From Methanomassiliicoccales archaeon (GTDB taxonomy: Archaea; Thermoplasmatota; Thermoplasmata; Methanomassiliicoccales; JACIVX01): 8,978 nt of DNA. The stretch lies in the NCBI GenBank assembly GCA_024464195.1, contig JANHAK010000035.1, forward strand, positions 1 to 8,978, in the 5' to 3' direction. Position 1 is the first letter of the stretch. Every line of letters starts with the position of its first letter. Shown in pieces: positions 1-7,188 of the stretch. The notes under the pieces were generated by a model, which worked only from the letters and a program-made list of their open reading frames with translations, was not told the origin of the DNA and ran no database searches. Made by a program: the position numbers and the translations under genes.

Positions 1-1
1 T

Positions 2-541
2 GTCTTCGTATCAGAGTTTCAACCACCAGCAAATCTAATTAGACCGCTTGCGAGAGCTGTGATGGATTGGACAGAAGAACATAGGTGCGGGATGGTAATT
101 TCCCCAGAAGGTCTCATTGTTCAGTCTGAACCGGATCGGGAATACAAGGAAACTGGGAAAATTGATACAGAAATGGATCTGATCAATCGTGTCTGGGGAA
201 TCGGTTCAACCGAAAGAGCGAACGAAGTTTTGAAAAACAATGGTATTCCTTTTTTTGAAAACGGCGTTGTTGTCGGTCTAGCGAGTGTCTTGTTAAATGA
301 AGGCGTGTACAGAGATTTTGATGTTTTGTTATTGTTGTCGGAAGCGAGTGCAGACTATCCAGACGCGAGAGCGGCCGCTGCTGTGACATCGGCAATCGAT
401 AAGATCTTGCTTCATACCGAAATCGACGTCAAGCCGCTCCTCGACGAGGCGGTAGTGATCGAAGAAAAATTAAAAGAAATGTACAGAAAGGCCGGCAAGA
501 AAGAAGAACTGACAAAAATGCGATCAATCATGTACGGGTAG
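2..541 (+). CDS. PAC2 family protein (proteasome assembly chaperone-like), 5' partial
   Basis: The reading frame is open from base 2, so the gene runs off the left edge. The GTG at 59 and ATG at 62 are internal codons, not the start, because the upstream codons read like family sequence (SEFQPPANLIRPLARAV). About 179 residues are visible; archaeal PAC2 proteins are usually about 240 residues, so roughly the first quarter is missing. Family-like features include a GIPFFENGVVVGLASVLL segment, a hydrophobic strand (FDVLLLLSE), then an Asp-Ala-rich helix with YPDARAAAAV and a charged C-terminal helix. PAC2-fold proteins in archaea are related to eukaryotic proteasome assembly chaperones (PbaA/PbaB type), acting in the cytosol; the exact role of this paralogue is unknown. 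The tail overlaps the convergent rtcA by 14 bases. The family call rests on recognition by eye and is good; the function is inferred. Confidence 0.85.
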   Translation, partial: VFVSEFQPPANLIRPLARAVMDWTEEHRCGMVISPEGLIVQSEPDREYKETGKIDTEMDLINRVWGIGSTERANEVLKNNGIPFFENGVVVGLASVLLNEGVYRDFDVLLLLSEASADYPDARAAAAVTSAIDKILLHTEIDVKPLLDEAVVIEEKLKEMYRKAGKKEELTKMRSIMYG

Positions 542-1556
542 GTTGAATAATGATCCTATATCCTCCCTCGATCTTTTCCATTTCAAATCGCGTATTCATG
601 AACTTACCTATCAGCCAGATTTGCGTTTCGAGATGTTTTGAGATTGTTCTTACACGGAATGTTGATTCGTCAGGGGTTAGCGCGAGATAAGGCAAGATCT
701 GGTCACTTGCGTGAACATCGAGCGTACCAGATCCAGAGATTTCATCTTTAAGTGAGTTCGCAGCGCTCGCTCCTACTAACTCGGCTGGTAATCCCTTCTC
801 GCCAATGGCATCTGCGCCTAGTATTGTATGCTCGTATTCGGCAAAAAGGCAGATCCCTGTACCAGTTGAGATACCTGATGAGGCTTCATTCTCGATCTCA
901 ATACTGCCGAAATCGATCAACGATTTTTTCACCGAATGAATCATCCGTAAACAGATATGTGTTGGGAGATTTTGGGAAAAACATCTGCCTCCTATCCTTC
1001 TCAACTGGCCACGATCTTCAAGATCCAGCGGCACGAGTTTCTTGGCAGGAGAGATCTCAACTAATACTTTTCCTCCCCCTTCTGGATAGAAGCCTCGTGC
1101 AATGATTTTCATTTTCACGTCTATTCCAATCTTCTTTAAGAGTGGAAATAACACTAAATCATAATAGTCAACAGATGGGGACCATCTTACATTCGTTCCA
1201 CCAGAAATTTCCATGGTCGTTCTTGTTTCAGCCATGATCGCTGGCAACATGCATGCCTGAAGGACGAGGGAGATGCTACCAGCTGTGCCAACATCGATCT
1301 TGAACATCCCCCCTTGAACTTTTCCAGGTCGAAATATAATTTCAGTTGAACCAACTTTTGCCCCTTCCAGCTTACCTCTAGAAATCAGAGCGACACCGTT
1401 AATCGCAGCGAGGTGTTGTGGTGCGAGACCGGGATTCGGTCTTCTAGCTCTAATGTTGTAGATTCGCGTCTCTTTGCCGGTTAGTGCGGCAAATGCGATA
1501 GCGCATCTCACGAGTTGCCCGCCGCCCTCTCCATATGAGCCGTCGATTTCGATCAT
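528..1556 (-). CDS. rtcA: RNA 3'-terminal phosphate cyclase
   Basis: RtcA converts RNA 3'-phosphate ends into 2',3'-cyclic phosphates using ATP, through a covalent enzyme-AMP intermediate; the products suit RtcB-type ligation. The 342-residue protein has the expected length. It opens with IDGSYGEGGGQLVR (residues 4-17), has RPNPGLAPQH (39-48), GTAGS (90-94) and FYPEGGG (166-172), and carries VHASDQILPYLAL near the C-terminus, where His282 matches the nucleotidyl-accepting His of E. coli RtcA (His309, HxADQ motif). The start chosen is the ATG at 1556, preceded by GAGAGGAG four bases upstream. A longer reading from the TTG at 1595 would add 13 residues before the conserved start and overlap the upstream gene. 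The pump gene ends 32 bases upstream, so the two are probably co-transcribed. The 3' end overlaps the PAC2 gene. Confidence 0.95.
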   Translation of the reverse strand: MIEIDGSYGEGGGQLVRCAIAFAALTGKETRIYNIRARRPNPGLAPQHLAAINGVALISRGKLEGAKVGSTEIIFRPGKVQGGMFKIDVGTAGSISLVLQACMLPAIMAETRTTMEISGGTNVRWSPSVDYYDLVLFPLLKKIGIDVKMKIIARGFYPEGGGKVLVEISPAKKLVPLDLEDRGQLRRIGGRCFSQNLPTHICLRMIHSVKKSLIDFGSIEIENEASSGISTGTGICLFAEYEHTILGADAIGEKGLPAELVGASAANSLKDEISGSGTLDVHASDQILPYLALTPDESTFRVRTISKHLETQIWLIGKFMNTRFEMEKIEGGYRIIIQPTRT

Positions 1557-1560
1557 AAGT

Positions 1561-1568
1561 CTCCTCTC
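1561..1568 (-). promoter_or_regulatory. Ribosome binding site of rtcA
   Basis: The minus strand reads GAGAGGAG, four bases before the ATG at 1556. This fixes the rtcA start at 1556 rather than at the TTG at 1595. Its GAGAG part can pair with CTCTC at 1574-1578 (minus-strand sense), forming a 5-bp hairpin with a 5-base loop, which could partly hide the site. Confidence 0.75.
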
Positions 1569-1588
1569 GCGATGAGAGCACTGGTTTA

Positions 1589-4339
1589 TCAACAAATCCT
1601 TTGGTGGTGCTCATTATTATCTTTCTTTTTCGAAATGACTTTCCAAAGTTCTGCCGCTAGCGTTGCAGACATCCCAATAGCGATCACGATCACCCACTCT
1701 TCAAGCCCTATCGGTGTCGTCTTAAATATGGGGTTGAGTGGAGGTGTATAGATAACGAGCAATTGCAGCAAAATCGATGCAAGAAATGCGTAGACAACCT
1801 TAACATTTGAGCGCAACCCAAGCTCAAAAATTGTCCGTTTCTCCGATCTAGCGGAGAAGACATAGAATAGCTGGAAGAACACAATTGTGCAAAATGCAAC
1901 GGTTCTTGACCGTGTCACATCTCCAGTCTCCATGTATTCAAGATAGAATGACAATATCGTGCCAATTGCCATGATGGATCCAATTGCTACGATACGGTAA
2001 CCCATACGCCTCGTGATCGGTTTTTCTTTAGGATCTCTCGGTGGCTCTTTCATAACGTCTGGTGATGTTGGTTCGACGCCGAGTGATAACGCAGGCAAGC
2101 CATCAGTGACGAGATTCATCCAGAGTATTTGGATCGGGACGAGGAATGGTAGGAATTCAGGATCTGCGAAAATAAGTGTTGCAAGAAACATCGCTGCGAC
2201 TTCACCGGCATTGCAAGAAAGAAGGTATTCGACAAATCTCCTGATATTATTATAGATGCCCCTCCCCTCTTCCACGGCATGAACGATCGAGGCAAAGTTA
2301 TCATCCGTGAGCACCATTTCAGAAGCTTCTTTTGAAACATCAGTTCCTGTGATGCCCATGGCGATACCGATATCCGCTTTCTTTAAAGCTGGTGCGTCAT
2401 TAACTCCATCACCAGTCATCGCGACGATTTCTCCATTTCTCTTCAGAGCTTCCACAATCTTCACTTTGTGATCTGGAGCCACACGCGCAAAGACAGAGAC
2501 TTTCTTCACTCGCTCTCTGAGTTCTTCCATCGTCATTGTCTCGAGTTCCCTGCTGGTAAGAACTTCAGCTTCATTGCGATTGGCGATGCCCATTTCTTGA
2601 GCGATTGCTTTCGCAGTCAATTCGTGATCGCCAGTGATCATAATAACACGGATTCCCGCTTTTTTTGCCTTTTCAATCGCCTCGATTGCTTCTTTCCTCG
2701 GTGTATCAATCATGCCAACAAGGCCAAGGAAGACAAAATCTCTCTCAATCACAACCTCATTTTTAGAGAATTCTGGCATTTCTTTCATCGCGATTGCGAG
2801 AACACGCAAGGCTCTTTTGGCCATATCTGAGTTCTTTTCTAGTATTTTCTTTCGTTCATCTTCTGAAAGTTCAACGATTCGTCCATCCTGGTATCGCTTG
2901 TTGCACAAACAGACGGTCGATTCCGCAGCACCTTTCATAAATGCAAAGATCTCTTGACCGTGCTCATGAATCGTTATCATTCTCTTCTTGACTGAGTCGA
3001 AGGGCAATTCGAAAATTCTTGGGAACTCCTCGTTCAGTTCTGAAATGTTAATGCCTGCTTTCTGCGCAAGAACGAGAAGGGCGCCTTCTGTCGTATCGCC
3101 GCTAATCCTCCACCGCCCTGACTCAGATTCGAGCGACGCATCATTGCATAAAGCGCCAGCTTTGAGCAACCAAGCAAGTTCTTCGATCGTGAGAGGGTCG
3201 ATTTTTTGTGATCCCTTGCTAAAGTCACCAACTGGTATAAAACCTTCACCAGCGACATAGATGGTCTCTCCCGTATAAATTTCCCGGACGGTCATTTCGC
3301 CTTTTGTGAGCGTACCAGTCTTGTCCGTGCAGATCACTGTTGCGCTGCCTAGACTTTCAACGGCTGGTAATTTTCTGATCAACGCATTTCTTCTTGCCAT
3401 GCGTTGTAGGCCGAGAGCAAGGCTTATTGTAACGATAGCGGGTAATCCTTCTGGAATTGCGGCGACCGCCAAACTTACGGATGTGAGAAACATTTCCCCG
3501 ATAGAGACATTTCGCAATATCCCAACGATAAAAATAAAAATAGATACGAAAAGTACCATAATTCCCAGTTGCTTTCCTAATGTCGCAAGCTTCTTCTGAA
3601 GAGGGGTTTCTTCATCTTCTTCTTGTATCATATGGGCAATTTTTCCAAGTTCTGTCTCCATGCCCGTCGATGTAACAACTGCGGTACCTCTTCCATATTC
3701 CACGATCGACCCTGCGAAGACCATGTTTCTTCTATCGCCGAGGAACGCTTCTTTTTCCACAAGTGCATCAGCATTCTTAGAAACTGGCACCGATTCGCCA
3801 GTTAAAGAAGCCTCATTGACTTTTAGATTGATAGCATCGATCAGTCTAGCATCCGCCGGGATCTTGTCCCCAGTCTTGATAACGATGATATCTCCTGGCA
3901 CAAGCTCTCTCGACGGGATATCCTTCTCAAAACCGTCTCTGATCACTGTCGCATCTGGTGAGGTGAGTTTCTTGAGCGCTTGCAAAGTCCTTTCAGCCTT
4001 GTATTCCTGAAAAAACCCTAAAATCGCATTGAGAACAACAATTACCATGATAACTGCAGCATCGAGCCATTCCTCAGTTGTTCCCTGAATTGTTGCAATT
4101 GCGCCAGAAATAACCGCAGCGACGATCAGAATGATGACCATTAGATTTTTGAATTGACCAATAAAGATTTTCAAGGGATTGATGGCATACGTATTTGCAA
4201 TTTCATTTGCCCCGAACTTTTCCAGTCGCAATAGGGCTTCCTTCTCACTCAATCCTTTTTCAGGATTAGTATTTAGAGAAGCTAATACCTCGTCTTTGCT
4301 TAGAGAGTGCCATTCTCTTACCATCGATCGGAAACTCAA
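1589..4339 (-). CDS. P2A-type cation-transporting P-type ATPase (Ca2+-ATPase-like)
   Basis: This is a membrane pump that uses ATP to move a cation, most likely Ca2+, out of the cytosol. The 916-residue protein has the full P-type layout. It starts with a cation-ATPase N-terminal domain (WHSLSKDEV, about 10-60), followed by M1-M2 (about 60-112) and the actuator loop with TGES (180-183). M4 carries AAIPEGLPA (Glu297). The phosphorylation site is DKTGT with Asp339, the N domain has FDSVKKRM and KGA (479-481), and the hinge is TGDGVNDAP (642-650). Membrane segments M5-M10 follow. Ca2+-site residues known from SERCA are present in M4 (Glu297), M5 (Asn710, Glu713) and M6 (Asn742, Thr745, Asp746), but the M8 Glu appears to be Gln823, suggesting a single ion site. 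The start is uncertain: TTG at 4339 lies three bases from GGAGG, while ATG at 4324 (911 residues) fits family N-termini but is 18 bases from it. It is probably the first gene of a unit with rtcA. Confidence 0.93.
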   Translation of the reverse strand: MSFRSMVREWHSLSKDEVLASLNTNPEKGLSEKEALLRLEKFGANEIANTYAINPLKIFIGQFKNLMVIILIVAAVISGAIATIQGTTEEWLDAAVIMVIVVLNAILGFFQEYKAERTLQALKKLTSPDATVIRDGFEKDIPSRELVPGDIIVIKTGDKIPADARLIDAINLKVNEASLTGESVPVSKNADALVEKEAFLGDRRNMVFAGSIVEYGRGTAVVTSTGMETELGKIAHMIQEEDEETPLQKKLATLGKQLGIMVLFVSIFIFIVGILRNVSIGEMFLTSVSLAVAAIPEGLPAIVTISLALGLQRMARRNALIRKLPAVESLGSATVICTDKTGTLTKGEMTVREIYTGETIYVAGEGFIPVGDFSKGSQKIDPLTIEELAWLLKAGALCNDASLESESGRWRISGDTTEGALLVLAQKAGINISELNEEFPRIFELPFDSVKKRMITIHEHGQEIFAFMKGAAESTVCLCNKRYQDGRIVELSEDERKKILEKNSDMAKRALRVLAIAMKEMPEFSKNEVVIERDFVFLGLVGMIDTPRKEAIEAIEKAKKAGIRVIMITGDHELTAKAIAQEMGIANRNEAEVLTSRELETMTMEELRERVKKVSVFARVAPDHKVKIVEALKRNGEIVAMTGDGVNDAPALKKADIGIAMGITGTDVSKEASEMVLTDDNFASIVHAVEEGRGIYNNIRRFVEYLLSCNAGEVAAMFLATLIFADPEFLPFLVPIQILWMNLVTDGLPALSLGVEPTSPDVMKEPPRDPKEKPITRRMGYRIVAIGSIMAIGTILSFYLEYMETGDVTRSRTVAFCTIVFFQLFYVFSARSEKRTIFELGLRSNVKVVYAFLASILLQLLVIYTPPLNPIFKTTPIGLEEWVIVIAIGMSATLAAELWKVISKKKDNNEHHQRIC

Positions 4340-4341
4340 CT

Positions 4342-4350
4342 ACCTCCTTA
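4342..4350 (-). promoter_or_regulatory. Ribosome binding site of the P-type ATPase gene
   Basis: The minus strand reads TAAGGAGGT, a near-perfect Shine-Dalgarno sequence. GGAGG ends three bases before the TTG at 4339 and 18 bases before the ATG at 4324. The spacing favours TTG although it is short; family N-termini favour ATG. Confidence 0.6.
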
Positions 4351-4430
4351 AAAAAGCACCGATAAGTGTACTCGATCTCCGAGACTGAATCAAAGTGCTT
4401 TGTGCAACTATCGCCAGTGTGAGGAATCGT

Positions 4431-4652
4431 AATTGAATTCGAATGACTGTGCAACTGAAAAATCTTGAACAGTTCAGACAAATTACGAAAAATTATCTGT
4501 TCGACGATCGTCCATGCTGGGAAATGTATTAATATTGACTCATATCATTATAGCTCTGGAGGGATGCACACTTGATACAGTCGCGTCAGAAGGGGTTTAT
4601 ATTGTGCATTAGGGAATTTTACTCGCCAACCTACCCATTCGAATTCTCAATT
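4431..4652. repeat. Spaced inverted repeat in the divergent promoter
   Basis: GAATTCGAATG at 4435-4445 is the exact reverse complement of CATTCGAATTC at 4636-4646. The match continues for four more bases (AATT at 4431-4434 and 4649-4652) if a two-base TC insertion in the right arm is allowed. The arms are about 190 bases apart, one nearer each divergent gene. They may be binding sites for one regulator, or chance. Confidence 0.45.
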
Positions 4653-4679
4653 GCCCATCGCTCGTTAATCAAATCGACC

Positions 4680-4687
4680 AATATATC
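4680..4687 (+). promoter_or_regulatory. Candidate TATA box of the antiporter gene
   Basis: AATATATC lies about 40 bases before the ATG at 4724. An archaeal start of transcription some 25 bases downstream would fall near 4706-4710, leaving a short leader that still contains the GAGAGGGG ribosome-binding-like sequence (4714-4721). TTTATATT near 4598 is the alternative. Confidence 0.4.
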
Positions 4688-4723
4688 CCCACTCATGTTA
4701 GATCTGTATTGATGAGAGGGGCC

Positions 4724-6487
4724 ATGCTAACACCAGACAATATGATGTTGGAGATTGGCGCTGTTATGCTCATCGCATTTATAGGCGCCACAATCGCCTC
4801 GAAGTTGAAGCAGAGTGTTATTCTTGGCTATATCATTGTTGGCATCATCATCGGTCCTCATATTCACCTCCAACTTGGTCCGCTAACTTATAATGGCATC
4901 ATCAAAGACACAACAATGATCGATTTCCTCTCGTACCTTGGTCTTATTCTTCTCATGTTTTTCATTGGACTGGAATTTTCTTTTAGCAAGGTACGAAAGA
5001 CAAAGTCGTCAGCTGCGATCATTGCGATGTTCAATCTCGGCATCAACATGTTTACTGGCATTATGTTGGGAACAGCGATGGGCTGGCCAATCATCGATAC
5101 GGTTTTTCTTGCCGGCATCATTTCGATGAGTAGCAGTGCAGTAGCAATGAAATCAATCATTGAACTCAAAAGGTTAGCAAACCCAGAAACGGAGTTTCTC
5201 ATCGGAATTTCTGTGACTGAAAGTTTCCTTTCAATGGTCCTTCTAACGATTATTGCTGGTTTAATGATCAAGGACGGAACTGAACCTGTGAATTTGACAT
5301 CCCTTGCGATAGGGATCATCGTTTTTTATGTATTCTTCGTTTTTCTTGCACTTTGGGTTATACCGAAGACGATCCACCATCTTAGAAGAATTAAAAATGA
5401 TGAGATGTTCGTCCTCTTTGCACTTGGTATCGTTTTCCTTGCCGCTGCTTTCGCGGAAATTTCTGGAGTACCAGCAATTATCGGAGCGTTCTTTATAGGA
5501 ATGGTATTTGCAGAAACGAAAGTTTCCGAGAGATTTGAGGAGAAGATCGTACCTTTCAGAGACGCGTTCGTAGCTGTCTTCTTTGTATCTTTTGGGATGT
5601 TGATCGATCCTCTTATGTTCGTTGATATTTGGTGGCTGATCGTCGCAGCAGTCGCACTTGTGATTCTCAATGATTTTATTCTCACCGCTGCGCTCGCATA
5701 TTTACTCGGTTTTTCTTCGAAAGCTTCCGTATCGATAGGAAGCGCACTCTGTGGAAGAGATGCTGAATCCGTAATGTTTGCGAGCGTCGGTAGCAGGGCT
5801 TTTGGTGCGACGAAAGGCGCAATTCTTTACCCCTTTGCGGGAGCACTCTGCTTCGTGACGAGCGCGATTACCCCATTCCTAATGAGAAATAGTTTGAAAT
5901 TTGCTGGTAAACTTTCTTCAAAACTTCCTGCATATGTGAAATATGGCGGTGCTGTTATATCGAGGACATTAGCGAAATTAGTCATGCCTTCGACTCTTCC
6001 AATCAGACAAAAATCGAAGGGAATTGGTATTCTTCTTTTTGTTTACTTTCTATTTCTTTGTGCAACTGCTGTGACGACTAGCTACGCGCACATCTTAATG
6101 TTCTCGATCGGAATCCTCTTAACGATCATCTTGCATTTTGCTTTTTCATCTGAGATTGCCAGGATTGTAAGGAGTGCAAATTACTCAAATCTCAATCTTT
6201 CACAGAGGGACAATCGGGTTACTACCAGATTTGTTTCCTCATTTCTTTCCGGGGGACTCATTGCAATGATCTTGGCTGCATTTCTTTATCCTTATTATTG
6301 GCCACTGACGCTCATCGCACTTTTTGCTTATCTTGTCTGGATTATCATCACAATGAAGCGATTTTACCGGCCAGTATCGAGTCGACCGGTAGCAATCAGC
6401 GGGCTTGTCGCCGATGACGAATTTCCGTCATTTGGCTGCGGGATTGAGAACAAGAATGCTGCAAAGATCACCTCACGAGATAAGTGA
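4724..6487 (+). CDS. CPA2-family cation/proton antiporter (KefB/NapA type) with an extra C-terminal membrane region
   Basis: This is an integral membrane exchanger, expected to swap Na+ or K+ for H+. The ATG at 4724 (587 residues) is chosen because GAGAGGGG lies two bases upstream; TTG at 4709 or ATG at 4712 would add only a few residues. CPA2 signatures in order are ILGYIIVGIIIGP (33-45), LGLILLMFFIGLEFS (72-86), SMSSSAVAMKSIIEL (134-148), PAIIGAFFIGMVFAE (250-264), FRDAFVAVFFVSFGMLID (278-295) and GRDAES (344-349). Two oddities stand out. The ion-binding acidic pair region reads VTESFLS (164-170), so Glu166 seems to replace the usual Asp. Beyond residue about 395 there is no Rossmann-type RCK/TrkA-N domain as in KefC; instead four further hydrophobic helices lie at about 432-451, 455-474, 506-523 and 527-544, followed by a polar tail. 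It diverges from the pump gene. The family is certain; the transported ion is unknown. Confidence 0.9.
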   Translation: MLTPDNMMLEIGAVMLIAFIGATIASKLKQSVILGYIIVGIIIGPHIHLQLGPLTYNGIIKDTTMIDFLSYLGLILLMFFIGLEFSFSKVRKTKSSAAIIAMFNLGINMFTGIMLGTAMGWPIIDTVFLAGIISMSSSAVAMKSIIELKRLANPETEFLIGISVTESFLSMVLLTIIAGLMIKDGTEPVNLTSLAIGIIVFYVFFVFLALWVIPKTIHHLRRIKNDEMFVLFALGIVFLAAAFAEISGVPAIIGAFFIGMVFAETKVSERFEEKIVPFRDAFVAVFFVSFGMLIDPLMFVDIWWLIVAAVALVILNDFILTAALAYLLGFSSKASVSIGSALCGRDAESVMFASVGSRAFGATKGAILYPFAGALCFVTSAITPFLMRNSLKFAGKLSSKLPAYVKYGGAVISRTLAKLVMPSTLPIRQKSKGIGILLFVYFLFLCATAVTTSYAHILMFSIGILLTIILHFAFSSEIARIVRSANYSNLNLSQRDNRVTTRFVSSFLSGGLIAMILAAFLYPYYWPLTLIALFAYLVWIIITMKRFYRPVSSRPVAISGLVADDEFPSFGCGIENKNAAKITSRDK

Positions 6488-6542
6488 AGCCAAATAGGCG
6501 GGATTCTCTTATTCGATCGTTTCTTGGGACGAGTTGAACATC

Positions 6543-6569
6543 ATTTATGCCTCCATAAATCCCCTTTTT
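6543..6569 (+). terminator. Possible terminator after the antiporter gene
   Basis: ATTTATG (6543-6549) and CATAAAT (6554-6560) form a perfect 7-bp stem with a CCTC loop, followed by CCCC and five T's (6565-6569). It lies 56 bases after the antiporter stop. Archaeal termination depends mainly on T-runs, so this is plausible but unproven. TCATTTAT (6541-6548) can alternatively pair with ATAAATGA (6581-6588). The remaining stretch to 6748 shows no gene. Confidence 0.45.
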
Positions 6570-6748
6570 CTGAAATAGTAATAAATGAAGGTTCATGCCT
6601 CTACTCGAAACCACTCGTTGATTATGGATTGATTCTGGGTTATTTTGTAGAATCTTCTTTGAATATAGAAAGAATGGATCGAGATCTAATAATGACAGTG
6701 ACCTGATATCACATACACTCGTGCGATTAACGGCAATAAACCTCAAAG

Positions 6749-6820
6749 TGCGGCTGCCGGGATTCGAACCCGGGTTTGAAGCTTGGGAAGCTCCAGTCCT
6801 AACCACTAGACTACAGCCGC
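6749..6820 (-). tRNA. tRNA-Gly (anticodon CCC)
   Basis: The minus strand folds into a complete cloverleaf of 72 bases. The acceptor stem GCGGCTG/CAGCCGC is fully paired with discriminator A. The D stem is GTCT/GGAC around AGTGGTTA, and the anticodon stem GGAGC/GCTTC holds loop TTCCCAA, giving anticodon CCC. The variable loop is AAAC, and the T stem CCGGG/CCCGG holds loop TTCGAAT. CCA is not encoded (the discriminator is followed by CTTT), so it is added afterwards. No intron is present. The weak AT-rich element AAGAATTATTG, about 25-35 bases upstream (6844-6854), could be its TATA box. The gene lies 80 bases downstream of the UPF0147 gene on the same strand. Confidence 0.97.
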
Positions 6821-6900
6821 TCGCGCCCTAATCGCATTTCAATCAATAATTCTTTTCCGCTTTTAATCTCTTTGATTTCATGCGCGGTGCAGAAGTCTTC

Positions 6901-7155
6901 TCAACTCACGGTTTCCAGCTGGCTAATTATGTTCCAGATCAAGGTTCTGCCATGAAGGGGAATGTTTGGATCATTTGCCAGTTCATCTAAAATAAAAATG
7001 GCGCTTGCAGCCCTCACATCAAGCGCTTCATTTTGCTGTAAAAGGCGCTCCTTCGCTTCTGTCGCTCCCCGCCTAATGTTCCTTGGCACCGATGTATCTT
7101 CGGCCAGCTGGTCAAGAATTTCAATGATTTGCTTGAGTTTGGTATTTTGATCCAT
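6901..7155 (-). CDS. UPF0147 family protein
   Basis: An 84-residue, mostly helical, soluble protein recognisable as UPF0147, a conserved archaeal family of unknown function and about this length. Recognisable stretches are IIEILDQLAEDTSVPRNIRR (10-29) and LDELANDPNIPLHGRT (56-71). The two read as an internal pseudo-repeat: both have a helix, then D-x-S/N-x-P, then R. The ATG at 7155 is preceded by AAGGAGGTGAT, with seven bases between GGAGG and the start. It lies 33 bases downstream of the RAM-domain gene, so the two are very probably co-transcribed. No signal peptide or membrane segment is seen. The function is not known and the neighbours do not settle it. Confidence 0.92.
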   Translation of the reverse strand: MDQNTKLKQIIEILDQLAEDTSVPRNIRRGATEAKERLLQQNEALDVRAASAIFILDELANDPNIPLHGRTLIWNIISQLETVS

Positions 7156-7188
7156 ATAATCACCTCCTTCACCTACAGTGTGTTTCCG

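Larger units (their letters stand above)
4340..4723. promoter_or_regulatory. Divergent promoter region between two ion transporter genes
   Basis: About 385 bases separate the outward-facing pump and antiporter genes, and no convincing ORF lies within. Visible elements are a 12-base imperfect palindrome CAAAGTGCTTTG (4391-4402), a direct repeat TGTGCAACT (4401-4409 and 4448-4456), a spaced inverted repeat (4431-4445 and 4636-4652) and a TATA-like element before the antiporter. A second TATA-like stretch, TTTATATT, begins near 4598 after a purine-rich AAGGGG. I see no clear TATA box for the pump at a usual distance. Shared regulation of the two genes is an inference from layout only. Confidence 0.5.

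Noticed and set aside
752..1105. Plus-strand reading frame of 117 codons opposite rtcA
   Set aside because: rtcA is conserved through this region, and the frame has no family likeness or ribosome site.
2468..2957. Two overlapping plus-strand frames of over 100 codons opposite the pump gene
   Set aside because: They are antisense to the conserved N and P domains of the ATPase and show no plausible start signal.
4888..5319. Minus-strand reading frame of 143 codons inside the antiporter gene
   Set aside because: It lies antisense to clear CPA2 transporter motifs; its Met/Ile-rich sequence is the shadow of hydrophobic codons.
6468..6806. Minus-strand reading frame of 112 codons with a repeat-like SNPGSNPGS stretch
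   Set aside because: It runs through the tRNA-Gly gene and the antiporter tail; the Pro-Gly-Ser pattern is the known artefact of translating a tRNA T-arm region.
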